This document shows, piece after piece, positions 11,832 to 22,499 of a stretch of 64,000 bases of DNA. Numbering within the stretch: the stretch's first letter is position 1; every line of letters begins with the position of its first letter. Source of the stretch: Cornus controversa (lineage: Eukaryota; Streptophyta; Magnoliopsida; Cornales; Cornaceae). The stretch is from the NCBI GenBank assembly GCA_026545225.1, contig CM048845.1, positions 52,304,033 through 52,368,032 on the forward strand. The letters run 5' to 3'. A model generated the notes under the pieces. It did not search any database. It was given only the letters and a program-made list of their open reading frames with translations, and was not told the DNA's origin. The translations under genes were made by a program, and so were the position numbers.

Positions 11832-14800
11832 TCACGAGTCAAAATACACAGGATCCATCAAAGTGACGACATCCACGTACTCCGTGGTGACTTAGTCATC
11901 CACGCATAATTTTAAGCGCTGCCCATTCACTTTGAACAACGAGCCATCTTTCAAGTCCTTCAATTCCACCGCTCCGTGGGGAGCAACGGAATTAACCAAA
12001 AATGGACCATCCCAATGGGAGCAAAGTTTTTCAGGAAACAAATGGAGGCGTGAGTTGTACAACCATACTTTTTGGCCCAGAGAAAATGTTCTAACTCAAA
12101 TATTGTGATCATGAAAGGCTTTTGACTTTGCCTTATAGATTTTAGCATTCTCATACGCGTCATATCGCAATTCTTCCAATTCATTTAATTGAAGCTTCCG
12201 ATTAGATCCGGCCACTTGTATATCAAAATTGAAAGTTTTGGTGGCCCACATAGCTTTATACTCCAATTCAACCAGAAGATGGCACGCTTTGCCATAAACC
12301 AACCAGTAAGGTGACATTCCAATGAGAGTCTTATAAGTAGTTCGGTAAGCCCATAATGCATCATTTAGTCGCAATGACCAATCTTTCCGGTCAGGCAGAA
12401 CTATTTTCTCAAGAATGTTCTTAATCTCCCTATTGGATACCTCCACTTGGCCACTAGTTTGAGGATGGTATGGGGTGGCTACTTTGTGTGTGACAGAGTA
12501 TTTGGTAAGCAAGGTTTGAAGGAACCAGTTACAGAAATGTTTACCTCCATCACTGATGAGGGCCCGAGGTGTACCAAAACGGCTAAAGATATTCGCTTGA
12601 ATGAACATAACCACGACTGCGTGATCATTGGTTTTGGTAGCAACGGCCTCTATCCATTTAGATATGTAGTCCACCACCACAAGTATGTACTCATAACCAG
12701 TAGAGGGTGGAAAAGGTCCCATGAAGTCAATGCCCCACACATCAAATATCTCAACAATAAGAATAGGGTTAAGAGGCATCATGTCCTTCCGAGACATCGC
12801 GCCAAGGCTCTGACATCGCTCACAAGAGCGACAGAATGAATATGCATCCCGATGAAGTGTTGGCCAGAAAAACCCGCATTGCAAAATTTTTGCTGCAGTT
12901 TTCCTAGCACTAAAGTGTCCCCCACAAGCAAGTGTATGACAGAATTTAAGAATGCTTTGGAATTCACTGTCGGGTACACACTTTCGGATTATTTAATCGG
13001 GGCAATATTTGAACAGTTGAGGATCATCCCAATAGTATGATCGTGATTGGGAGAAAAACCGATCCTTCTCTTGCTTGGTCCAAGAAGACGGTATTTTACC
13101 GGTTGCCAGGTAATTGACAATGTCTGCATACCAAGGAATACTCTCTTGAGAGATTACAAAGAGTTATTCATTCGGGAAGGATTCACAAACTGGAATGGAG
13201 TCATGGAGGGATTCAACAAGAATTCTAGATAGGTGGTCAGCTACCACATTTTCAGTTCCCTTTTTGTCTCTAATCTCAAAATTAAACTCTTGCAACAAGA
13301 GTATCCATCGGATCAATGTAGGCTTTGTGTCCTTTTTGGCCAAAAGATGCCAGAGGGCAGCATGGTCCGAATAGACAATGACCTTGGAACCTAATAGATA
13401 AGCTTGAAATTTGTTCAAGGCAAATACTACCGCAAGTAACTCCTTTTTCGTTGTGGTATAATTGATTTGAGCCTCAGAAAGGGTTTTACTTGCATAGTAG
13501 ATGACATGTGGCAATTTGTCTACTCGTTGCCCTAAAACCGCACCCATGGCGTAATCGGATGCATCACACATGATCTCAAATGGGAGTGCCCAATTTGGAG
13601 GGATGAGAATTGGAGCGGTTGTAAGCATGGTGCAGAGTTTTTCAAAAGCGTTGAGGCACGCTTCATCAAAGGTAAAACAAGATTCTTTTTCAAGAAGGCA
13701 ACACAAAGGCCGAGAGATCTTGCTAAAGTCTTTGATGAAATGGCAATAAAAGCCTGCATACCCAAGGAAAGAACGAATCTCTCTCACCGTTGATGGTGGA
13801 GGAAGTTTGGAAATAAGTTCAACCTTGGCTTTGTCAACCTCAATTCCTCTCTTAGACACAATGTGCCCTAGGACAATACCCTCTTGAACCATAAAATGGC
13901 TCTTTTTCCAACTGAGGATTAGATTGGTTTCTTGACATCTTTTGAGAACACGGGAGAGATTTGTAAGGCATGATTCAAATGAAGGCCCAAACACGAAAAA
14001 ATCATCCATGAACACTTCTAAGAAAATTTCCACCATATCTGAAAAGATAGACGTCATACACCGTTGAAAAGTCGCTGGTGCATTGCACAACCTAAAGGGC
14101 ATGTGTCTATAAGAAAATGTGCCGAAAGGATATGTAAAGGTGGTTTTCTCTTGGTCCCTCGGGTCTATAGCAACCTGATTATAGCTGGAATATCCATCTA
14201 AGAAGCAGTAAAAACTTTCACCGGCTAATCTCTCTAAGATTTCATCAATAAATGGAAGAGGGAAGTGATCTTTCCGAGTTGCTGAATTTAGTTTCCTATA
14301 ATCTATGCAAACTCCCCATCCTGTGGTGGTGCGATGGGGAACTAATTCACCCTTGTCATTTGGTTGCACCATAATATCGGACTTCTTAGGAACCACTTGA
14401 GTGAGACTAACCCACTTACTATCAGAGATGGGGTAAATGATTTCCGCATCTAGTAATTTCACCACCTCCTTCATATTTGGACTTAATCGATGTTGTGCCT
14501 CTCATGAGGTCTTTGCATCTTCTTCCAAGTGTATGCGGTGCATACAAATAGAAGGATCTATTCCCTTAAGATCTGCCACACTCCATCCTATTGCTTCCTT
14601 GTGCTCTTTCAGCACCTTTAAAAGTTCCATCTCTTGATCATTTGTGAGATTGGAAGCAATAATGACTGGAAGGGTCTCATTAGCGACCAAGAAAACATAC
14701 TTGAGTGTAGTCGGTAGAGGCTTGAGCTCAAGTTGTGGTGGGGAAATTAGAGAAGGAGTTTGGGAAGTATTGGACAACGGAGGCAACGATTCTCTCGGAA

Positions 14801-14994
14801 CTCTCCATTTAGGCAAATCTATGACAGTCGTGACATTGAGCATTGAATTAACTTCACAAATAGATTGCTCAATGTCAAAATTGTCACAGTTGAAATGACT
14901 TAGGCACGCCTCTAGAGGATCCCTAGAAAGAATGGAAGGAAGCGCTTCTTGAACAAGGTCTTCCACTACATCAACACAAAAGCACTCACTTTTT
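11832..14994 (-). pseudogene. A2 pol: end of protease linker, RT, RNase H and integrase, with stop codons
   Basis: All pieces (14966-14502, 14474-13164, 12884-12096 and the tail to 11832) lie in one reading frame, separated only by stop codons. RT has the catalytic VFMDDF block, RNase H has [11 protein letters not shown], and integrase has the zinc-finger-like CRSCERCQ followed by GIDFMG and ISDGG. Stops occur at 14502 (AGG in E1), 13164 (CAA to TAA), near 13005 (CAA to TAA), 12096 (CGA to TGA) and near 11876 (CAA to TAG). The protease domain is missing with the gag deletion. The product would be the retrotransposon polyprotein. Confidence 0.9.
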
Positions 14995-15040
14995 TCGTTG
15001 TAGTATAGTGGTGAGTATTCCCGCCTGTCCGTCGTTGTAG
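14995..15040 (+). other. tRNA-Asp(GUC) 5'-half sequence at the gag deletion junction
   Basis: Read on the plus strand, 14995-15029 matches nucleotides 2-36 of plant tRNA-Asp(GUC) as I remember it, including box A (TAGTATAGTGG), and stops exactly at the last anticodon base. One extra C follows, then GTCGTTGTAG at 15031-15040, which repeats nucleotides 1-10. The T-arm and box B are absent, so this is not a tRNA gene. It sits where about 2.1 kb of gag and protease is missing relative to E1. Its orientation equals that of the priming tRNA on the minus-strand cDNA. Confidence 0.8.
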
Positions 15041-15398
15041 TCTAAATGCCGGTATGGATCCTCATTAGGGAGACCATGGAAGCTATTAAGAAGATTGATG
15101 GTGGAGGACTTTATTTCAAATTGAGTTGCCACTACATCCGGGAATTGAATACATGAAGGTACTTCAAATGTAGTCGGAAGATAAAAGTCCATAAGAAACT
15201 CTCCTTGAGGAGGAGGAGGTGGAGGTTGTTGTTCATGATTAAAAAGAGGTAGTCCGGGAGGTTATCTTTCATGTGGTTCCATGTTTTCAGTTCTAGGCAA
15301 TATAGGGTCCCAAGAGGTTCCTCTACGTTGTCTAAGTGTTCTTTCAAGTTCAATATTACAAGGAAGCAATGGAAGTGACAATGACCGTCTACCTAGCA
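15041..15398 (-). pseudogene. A2 gag N-terminal remnant
   Basis: ATG 15398 matches the E1 gag start ([11 protein letters not shown]). The coding similarity continues through [13 protein letters not shown] (about 15192) to EDPYRHLDY (about 15043), then stops at the tRNA-derived patch. A stop follows the second Met region, and an indel shifts the frame between the start and MDFYLP. Nothing of the central gag domain or zinc knuckle is left. Confidence 0.85.
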
Positions 15399-15655
15399 TG
15401 CATTAATAGTAGAACAACACCTCAATACACAAAATCAACAATAATATATACAAAAAAAAAATATGAATGCTCTCAAACCCACTAATTTTAGACTTTATAC
15501 TCACAAAGGGTTCCAACTTTGATCCTTTTTATAGGCCCGCTATGCCAATTTGAGAGATAAGAAAAAGATATATACAAAAAAAAAAAGAATGAAAGAATTT
15601 CTAGCCTAAGAATTAAACCAGATTTAATCTTCCTATGGCGACAATTAAACCGTAC

Positions 15656-15673
15656 TCCCCGGCAACAGCGCCA
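15656..15673 (-). other. A2 primer binding site (tRNA-Asp)
   Basis: The plus strand reads TCCCCGGCAACAGCGCCA, the 3' end of tRNA-Asp with one change (G to A). It lies 6 bp inside the 5' LTR, the same spacing as in E1. Confidence 0.9.
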
Positions 15674-15679
15674 AAATTT

Positions 15680-16447
15680 TGATGTGGCTAAACTTGAATT
15701 ATATTGTAAGCTTATTTTTGTCCCTTTATCAAAATATAATTTAACCACTCGCAAGAGCACGAATCTTTGTAGATACGGTTCTATATAGAGGGTATCGATC
15801 CCACGAGGACTAGTCGTAATTGTCTTACAGAAAGATTAACTCCACTTTAATCCTAAAAATAAGGTTTTTGAGTTTTGCTTGTAAAACTATTACATGAATG
15901 TAAAAATAATAAATTTAAAGAGTTAAACGTTGGGAGAGAGAACTATGGGTGGTTTCCACCACTAGCCATTCACAAGTTCATAAGTGTAGCAACCTTGGGA
16001 TTCATTAATTAAATGCCTAACAATGTTATTAGGCTTGTGACCTCAATGACATATCAAAAGATTAATGTGTGCACAAATCTATCATAATCCATCTTCAACA
16101 AGCATAATTCTTCAACCTAACTAATTACCCTACTTTCTAAGTGAACCTATATGCATCCAAACTACCTTATCTTGGCATGGTTTATACAAGCAAGCACAAC
16201 ACATACATTTAAAGTACCATTACTTAGCCATCATTTGCCCTTCTTGTGGAAGAAGCAAATGTTGTGCATTCACAAGATAGATTCTACTCTAAGATAAGAA
16301 TAAAACCAAAATCAAATGAATATATATAAGAGATGTATTAGTGTACATGGTGACTAGCTAAATAATCAACATTTAAGAACAAATCCCAAAATGTTACAAA
16401 AATGAACAAGTTTACATGGCTAGGTGTTTCAACCACACCCTAGTAGA
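15680..16447 (-). repeat. A2 5' LTR, left part
   Basis: It begins TGATGTGG next to the PBS and runs to the insertion point of element C at 16447. It continues at 23938. Total LTR length without C is about 1,396 bp. Confidence 0.9.
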
Positions 16448-17880
16448 TGATCGGCGTTGAATGTTACGCATTCTAGCCTCTTAACTTATGTATTTTATTC
16501 TCTTAGTGATAGATTATTTTGTGATTTTACTTTGTTTTAGTGTTTTCTATATTTTCAGGGTCTTAATGATTATTTCAGTTAAAACCAGGATTTTGGGCTT
16601 TTAAAGATGACATCCAAGATGGTTAGATGAAGCCTACATCAAAGGGATCCATTGAACTCCATATTTTAACTCAAATTAGCCCAAGATAGAGGTCCAAGAG
16701 AATTACAACTACTTAAGAAGGTTTCGGGCCTGAAGCCCAAATCTGCGCATAATGCAGTCTTAATCCCGTTTTGGAAAACGGACCAGAAGTCTTATTTCCG
16801 AGCCTCAAATCGACATAATTAACGCGTAAGGTTGAATGAAATTTGATTCTGCACACTTTTGTATTTCACGAAAATTCCGTACATCGGACTTCTAGTGGGT
16901 CAAAAGTTGGGCCGAAGTCAGCAGGAAAAACCCACCTGATTAGTGCTGCGGGAAAACCTAATTAATTCCTAATTGGATTATGACTTTGATGTATTCTCTT
17001 GGCTATTTAAAGTGAGAAATTAGGGCTGTATGGGAGGGCTTGGCAGCAGCTTTGAAGAGCTTTTGGAATGGAGAATCATTGGAGAACAAGACGTATCATG
17101 AGCGGCTAGTTCAGCCACCAGGGTTTTGATGGAGCCCTAACTAAACATCACTGGTTTGATTGTTCTAATTATTGGGGATTTTTGTATTCATTCATAGATT
17201 GTGTAATTTAGAGGATTCTTATTCTAGAATTGAGCAATAAAAGTCTTATAAATTCAGTTTCAATGATTTCTTATCTTGTCTTAGATATTTGATTGTTGTT
17301 ATTGAACTCGTCCCTCTTGTTTTCTGTGATCATGAGAGTGATTATTACACAATGGTTTTCACTGAATGTATCATTAAAGCTTTGATGGATTATGCCTAGA
17401 GAAGATGAACCATACTGCACCTTAGATTAGAGTAGTTAGGCAGATGGCCCATGCCAATCGAAGATAGTCCATGACTTAGCCTTAATCATATGTTATCTTC
17501 TTGACTGATGGAGGTGAGCTTGTAGCCACCGACACCACTTATGCATGATATGATGCCCCATAGTTAGTTCAATTGACCATTGATTGTGAAGTTAGTGGTG
17601 AAATCAATTACCCTAGACTTATCTTATATTCTCTACACTCCTTAGTTTTTTTTACTTTTGTTCAATTGTTTCATTAGTTAATTTAGAATTAAAAATCAGA
17701 ATTTATTTCTTTTAAATTTAATTAGAGTTAATCCTAACAATTCAACTCAGTCAGACCACAGTCCCTGAGGTTCGACATCCATTCCTTTCGATAGCCCTAT
17801 TCTACAAGGAATTCGTTCTATTGCGAAGTGTGGTAATTTTTAATTGATATACTTTTTGAGTCACACTCACACACGAATCA
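16448..17880 (+). repeat. C 5' LTR
   Basis: It is 1,433 bp, starts TGATCGGCG and ends CGAATCA. Examples of differences from the 3' LTR are ATAATTAACGCG versus ATAATTCTCGCG and GTACATCGG versus GTAAATCGG. Confidence 0.93.
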
Positions 17881-17885
17881 ATTTT

Positions 17886-17903
17886 TGGCGCCGTTGCCGG
17901 GGA
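17886..17903 (+). other. C primer binding site (tRNA-Asp)
   Basis: TGGCGCCGTTGCCGGGGA is a perfect complement of the tRNA-Asp 3' end, 5 bp after the LTR. A T-rich leader (17904-18176) with no ORF follows. Confidence 0.93.
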
Positions 17904-18176
17904 CTGTCTATTTGATTGTTTGGATTTTTAGAATTAGTTCTAATTAGATTTTTAGTTTAGGAGATTTTTTTTTTTTTCTTTCTCTTTTACTTTTTATTTT
18001 TATTTTATTTTATTTTATTTCTTTTGTTTTCTTTTCAATTACTAATTAGTTTTCTTTTATTTTTTAGTTTAGAATTTTTTTTTCCTACTAACCTAATTTA
18101 TTTTTATTTTTATTTTTTTCCTTTCCGGTACATCAATCACCATACCATTGAGCAAGAGGAATAGATTATTTACATC

Positions 18177-20015
18177 ATGGATGGTGTGCGTGGTAATAAT
18201 GAGGACAACAATATTGTGCCTAATGTTGTTGTGGAAAGAGCGAGATTGCTCAGAGACTACTATGTCCCAGAGACTTATAATTCACCAGCTGATTTTCAAT
18301 TGCCTAATGTCACAGCACAGAACTATGAGATCAAGCCCAATATCATTCATATGTTGCCATCTTATTTTGGGTTGACTCATGAGGATCCGTACAAGCACTT
18401 GGATGAATTTATAGAAGTTTGCTCATTAACGAAAATTCATAACTTCTCAGAAGATGCTTTTCGGATGCGACTCTTTCCATTCTCTCTAAAAGAAAAGGCC
18501 AAGAATTGGTTTAGATCTCTATCGGCGAGTTCTATCACTACATGGACTCAACTGCAAAATGAGTTTTTGAAGAAATATTTTCCGATAGGGAGGACCAATC
18601 AATTCAGACGAGCTATCACTGGTTTCTCTCAATTTGAGGGAGAACAATTTTTTGAGGCATGGGAGAAATTCAAGGACCTTCTTAGGAAGTGTCCTCATCA
18701 TCAAGTTCCAAAGTGGCAGTTAGTGCAATGTTTCTATGAGGGACTTACAGAAAATAACAGACAGATGGTGGATGCATCAAGTGGGGGTACTTTTATGTTA
18801 AAAAGTGAAGATGAAGCATGGACTTTGTTCGAGAATCTCAGTGACAATTCTTTGCAACATGTGTCTTCATCTCGTTCTAGCAGACCAACCCATTCAAGGA
18901 AGACAGATGATATTTTTGAGATTGGTTCTACAGATGCTATGTCTACCATTGTGAATGCTGTGGCACAGAGAGTGGTGCAACTTATGGCGGTTGGTCAAGT
19001 GCCTAATCCATCTTTATACCCTCCTATTTTTGAGCCATGTGATTTTTGCTCGAGTCCTATGCACGATGTGAATAATTGTCCTTCACTTGGGCAATTTTTT
19101 GATCTTCCACAAGAGCAAGGGGCAGCAATTCAGCCCACTTTTCAACCTCAGAACTATGTGCCTTCACAATTATATCAAGAACAAGTTCCTATGGCACAGA
19201 GGTATTCAGCCATTGAGGACAAGATGACAATTGTCCTAGAAAAACTTGAGAAGCTTGACTCTATTGTTGAGATGGTGGAAGCTACTGCAGCAACACTTCA
19301 ATCCACTATTCAATTGGTACATTCTCACTCTCAATCGATTGTCAAACTAAAATCACAGTTTGGACAACTTGTCAATGCTGTGAGTAGAAGAGAAGAGGGG
19401 AAACTACCAAGCCAACCAGTTGCCAACCCAAGAGGGGTTCATGTCCTCGACAATATTTCTTCTTTGAGCAACCCACACCATGAACAATTTCAAGCCATCA
19501 CCACTCTTAGAAGTGGAGAAATAAGTGACAACAAGGTGGGGGAGAAGAAGCGTGATGAAGAAGATGTGACAAAGAGTCCTAATGATAAAATTTCTCATGA
19601 GGCTAAGGTAAAATTGAATACTTTTAATGTCATTCAACATCCTCTAGATGAGAGTGATTATTTCTTCATGGATGGCTTTGATGAGTATGTTGAAGAAGTT
19701 GATCCAGTTGCTCTATCTCATGATGTTGAGAAGTCCATTGAGGGAGTGAATGATTTACTTGATGTAGTGGCCATGAAAAATACTCCACCTTGGAGGATTC
19801 CGATTGAGTCATTGCCTATTCTTTCTAGCACTCCTCCAATGCCATCATTAGAGTCTCCTCCATGGATAAAATTGAAACATGTTATGTCAATGGAGAGAGA
19901 TGTGTTTTTCAAAGCCAATGACACCATTCCAATTTCTTTCGGTTTGGTACAAGGAGGTGAGGATCATATAGGAGGGACAAAGTTAAATCTCCTCAAGAGA
20001 TGTGGCATTGGATGA
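18177..20015 (+). CDS. Gag-like polyprotein remnant of C, 612 residues, no enzymes
   Basis: Gag forms the cytoplasmic particle that packages element RNA. The ORF starts MDGVRGNNED. The central gag domain spans roughly residues 75-210 (RLFPFSLKEKAKNWF, PKWQLVQCFYEG). A CCHC zinc knuckle follows near residue 285 (CDFCSSPMHDVNNC), then a coiled-coil-like stretch and [18 protein letters not shown]. After about residue 475 the protein jumps in frame past the protease (KISHEAK to VKLNTFNVIQHP) into the protease-RT linker (NTPPWRIPIESLP). It ends in an unrelated tail of about 25 residues. In B the same region is followed by RT. The long frame with no stop contrasts with the broken gag-pol of B and A2 and suggests selection or youth. 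Confidence 0.88.
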   Translation: MDGVRGNNEDNNIVPNVVVERARLLRDYYVPETYNSPADFQLPNVTAQNYEIKPNIIHMLPSYFGLTHEDPYKHLDEFIEVCSLTKIHNFSEDAFRMRLFPFSLKEKAKNWFRSLSASSITTWTQLQNEFLKKYFPIGRTNQFRRAITGFSQFEGEQFFEAWEKFKDLLRKCPHHQVPKWQLVQCFYEGLTENNRQMVDASSGGTFMLKSEDEAWTLFENLSDNSLQHVSSSRSSRPTHSRKTDDIFEIGSTDAMSTIVNAVAQRVVQLMAVGQVPNPSLYPPIFEPCDFCSSPMHDVNNCPSLGQFFDLPQEQGAAIQPTFQPQNYVPSQLYQEQVPMAQRYSAIEDKMTIVLEKLEKLDSIVEMVEATAATLQSTIQLVHSHSQSIVKLKSQFGQLVNAVSRREEGKLPSQPVANPRGVHVLDNISSLSNPHHEQFQAITTLRSGEISDNKVGEKKRDEEDVTKSPNDKISHEAKVKLNTFNVIQHPLDESDYFFMDGFDEYVEEVDPVALSHDVEKSIEGVNDLLDVVAMKNTPPWRIPIESLPILSSTPPMPSLESPPWIKLKHVMSMERDVFFKANDTIPISFGLVQGGEDHIGGTKLNLLKRCGIG

Positions 20016-22499
20016 ACTTTCAATTCAAGTTGATGACCGTCTCCTACGGACGTTAAATTGTAGGATTAGTATGTATTTCTATCCTTTAATTTCTTAAGTT
20101 TTCTTTTATTTTTATTTTTATTTTATTTTATTTTATTTTATTTTTATTTTTAGTTTATGTTTTTCTTTATTTTTCTTCCATTATTAGGTGTGTTTTAATG
20201 TGTTTTCTTTGAGTTTTTGATGTATAAGTTGCTTCCGGGGGATGTCAAGAGGTGTACCGAGGTATTTGAACTAAAAATAGGTGAAAAAGAGAGGTCTCGG
20301 TCGACCTTGGGCGATAGACCCTTCAAAAATAACCTTCCCGGTCGACCCTTGGCGATAGAGACTTAGCAGGCTCCAGCAAGGGGGATCGATCGCCCCTTTG
20401 AAGGGGGATCGATCGCCCCCATTATTTGGCCAAGACAGGAGGCAACCAGCTGGGCGATCGATCGCCCAGCCCTAGGGGGATCGATCGCCCCAGCCTCCAC
20501 ATGCCCAACTGATGCAATTTTGCATCTTTAAAGGCCCATTTCATGCCCTACTTCCTCTAACCCAAAATTTCAAGCTTTGGTGACTTTTTGTGCCTCTCCA
20601 ACATCAAAATACACTCTAAAAATCTTTCATAACACTACTTGATCATCATCATTCATCACCATCATCATCTATTCCAGTCTATTTTTCTCCATCCTCATTA
20701 AATGATCAATTTTCTCAAGTTTCTTCTTCACAAGGAAGTAGACTTTGTTTGAAAAATTGGTTGGATTTCTTTGAGAGGTTTTGTGCTACAAGTTTGGGGG
20801 AGGACATTGCAAATTAACTGTGGGCTAGTTGGTTGATTTTGATACACCTTTCCGGCCATGACTTAGATGCTTCGGCACCACCTTTTCCTTGATTTTTCGG
20901 AGGTAACTATCTTTTGTATTTTTATTTTATTTTTTAATTTTCTTTTCTTTATTTTATTTTTCATTTTGTTTTTTTATTCAGTTTCAAAAAAAAAAATTAT
21001 TTCATATTTATTTTCACCCATACTATTTCACTTGGTTTTTGGGGTATAGTGGTTTGTTTTGACAGGTTTTAACATCCAAGTTTGGGGGAATGCTTGCATT
21101 GCCTTCATATACCTTGGTGTGCTCTATTTTCTTGCCACTACTTCTCCGAATTCTTGGTAACATCGTTCTTACCCTTCTCTATGCTTTGATTGGGTGTACA
21201 TTGAGGACAATGTACAGTTTAAGTTTGGGGGTGAGGCAATGCCTATTTTTGTGCTTTATTGCATATGGGAGAAATTTGTGAAATTCTTCTTGTATTAGGA
21301 TTTTATTTTATTTTATTTTTCTTAGTTTATTTTTTTATTTTCTTTTATTTTGTTTTTAGATAGAATGTTTTAACATTATTCAAGGGATTAATACCTTAGG
21401 TAGGTGCTTAACTTGCAATTTTTGAGTATGTTTTAAATTTTTGGAAACTATGGTTTGAATTAAGTGGTTTTAATCATGGTTTGCAATAACATGCTTTGGG
21501 ATGATTAATTTTAGTTTCCTTACATGCACAAACACACTAGCATAATCTTGTGGGGTATAACTGTGGTTTTGAGTTATTGAGTTACATATGCTTGATATTA
21601 ATTAGTATCTCTTGAGAATGAGTACCGATAATGTGTTTTACTTGACTTCAATGAAAAAGAAAAAAAAGAAAGAAAAAAAAAGTGATGAATAAGCAAATCA
21701 ATTTGATCCTTTTCATGAGTAACCGGGCCTCTATGCCTTAGGAAGCACGGAGTGTTCGCGTCAAAAGTGAAAGGGTGAGAAAAGATGAGCATTGGTTGTC
21801 TTGATTTGTAGCCTAACTGATTCGAGTAATTAGGTTCTTCGGGGTATCTCTAAGCCTAGTACCCTAAAGCCATCTGGTTTAGGAGTCACTGACTGAAAGC
21901 TTGCTACATGGATCTTTCAGAAAGCTTAATAGATCAAGACATTGCACAACCAATAAAGCAATGAAAAAAAAGAATGATGAAAAAAAAAATGAAAAAGTCA
22001 TGTATTCATGTTTGGAAGTATGATTTCAATAAGGGGAGCTAGTGAGTTGAAGGGGTATGTGCCTTAATATATTCAGAACTTGGTTATGCTACATGAGATA
22101 ACTGCTACTTCACTTTACACGAGGGAGCTAGAGTTAATTATTTTGAGATATGTTGATGTGAATTATGTGTGGGGACCATTGATTTGAATGATGGAATTTA
22201 GAAATTTGAAATTATTCTTGAATGCAAGTTTGTAACTATGTATTGTAATTTTCTTCTTGAATTAATGTTGAAACAGAATTTTGAATGTTTGTGGGTAACA
22301 TTTCTGGAAACCCTCACGAGACTATACTCGTCCACTAGGGGGAACCTAGGGGTTTAAAGGCTTGTTGCATATGCTAAATGCAATCGTTTCTCCCACGAAA
22401 GTGGAGTTGGGTAGTTTAGTTAGTATTTAGTAGTTTCTTTTGTTTTAGTTTTGTTTTATTCTATTGCTAAGAGACTAGCAATATGTAAGTTTGGGGGTG
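20016..22499 (+). other. C 3' noncoding region: dyad array, secondary PPTs, PPT
   Basis: Four GGGSGATCGATCGCCC dyads lie at 20380-20396, 20403-20420, 20452-20467 and 20475-20491. A TATA-like CTTTAAAG follows at 20526-20533. PPT-like AAGTTTGGGGG copies occur near 20789, 21078 and 21221. The copy at 21221 is preceded by an 8-bp-arm hairpin, GTACATTG-AGGA-CAATGTAC (21196-21215). The conserved stem AAGCCATCTGGTTT is near 21867-21880. The functional PPT AAGTTTGGGGGTG is at 22487-22499. No ORF3 is present; small ORFs are not conserved. Confidence 0.75.

Noticed and set aside
14995-15040. Functional tRNA-Asp gene
   Set aside because: Only nt 2-36 and a repeat of nt 1-10 are present; anticodon-stem 3' side, T-arm, box B and acceptor 3' strand are missing.
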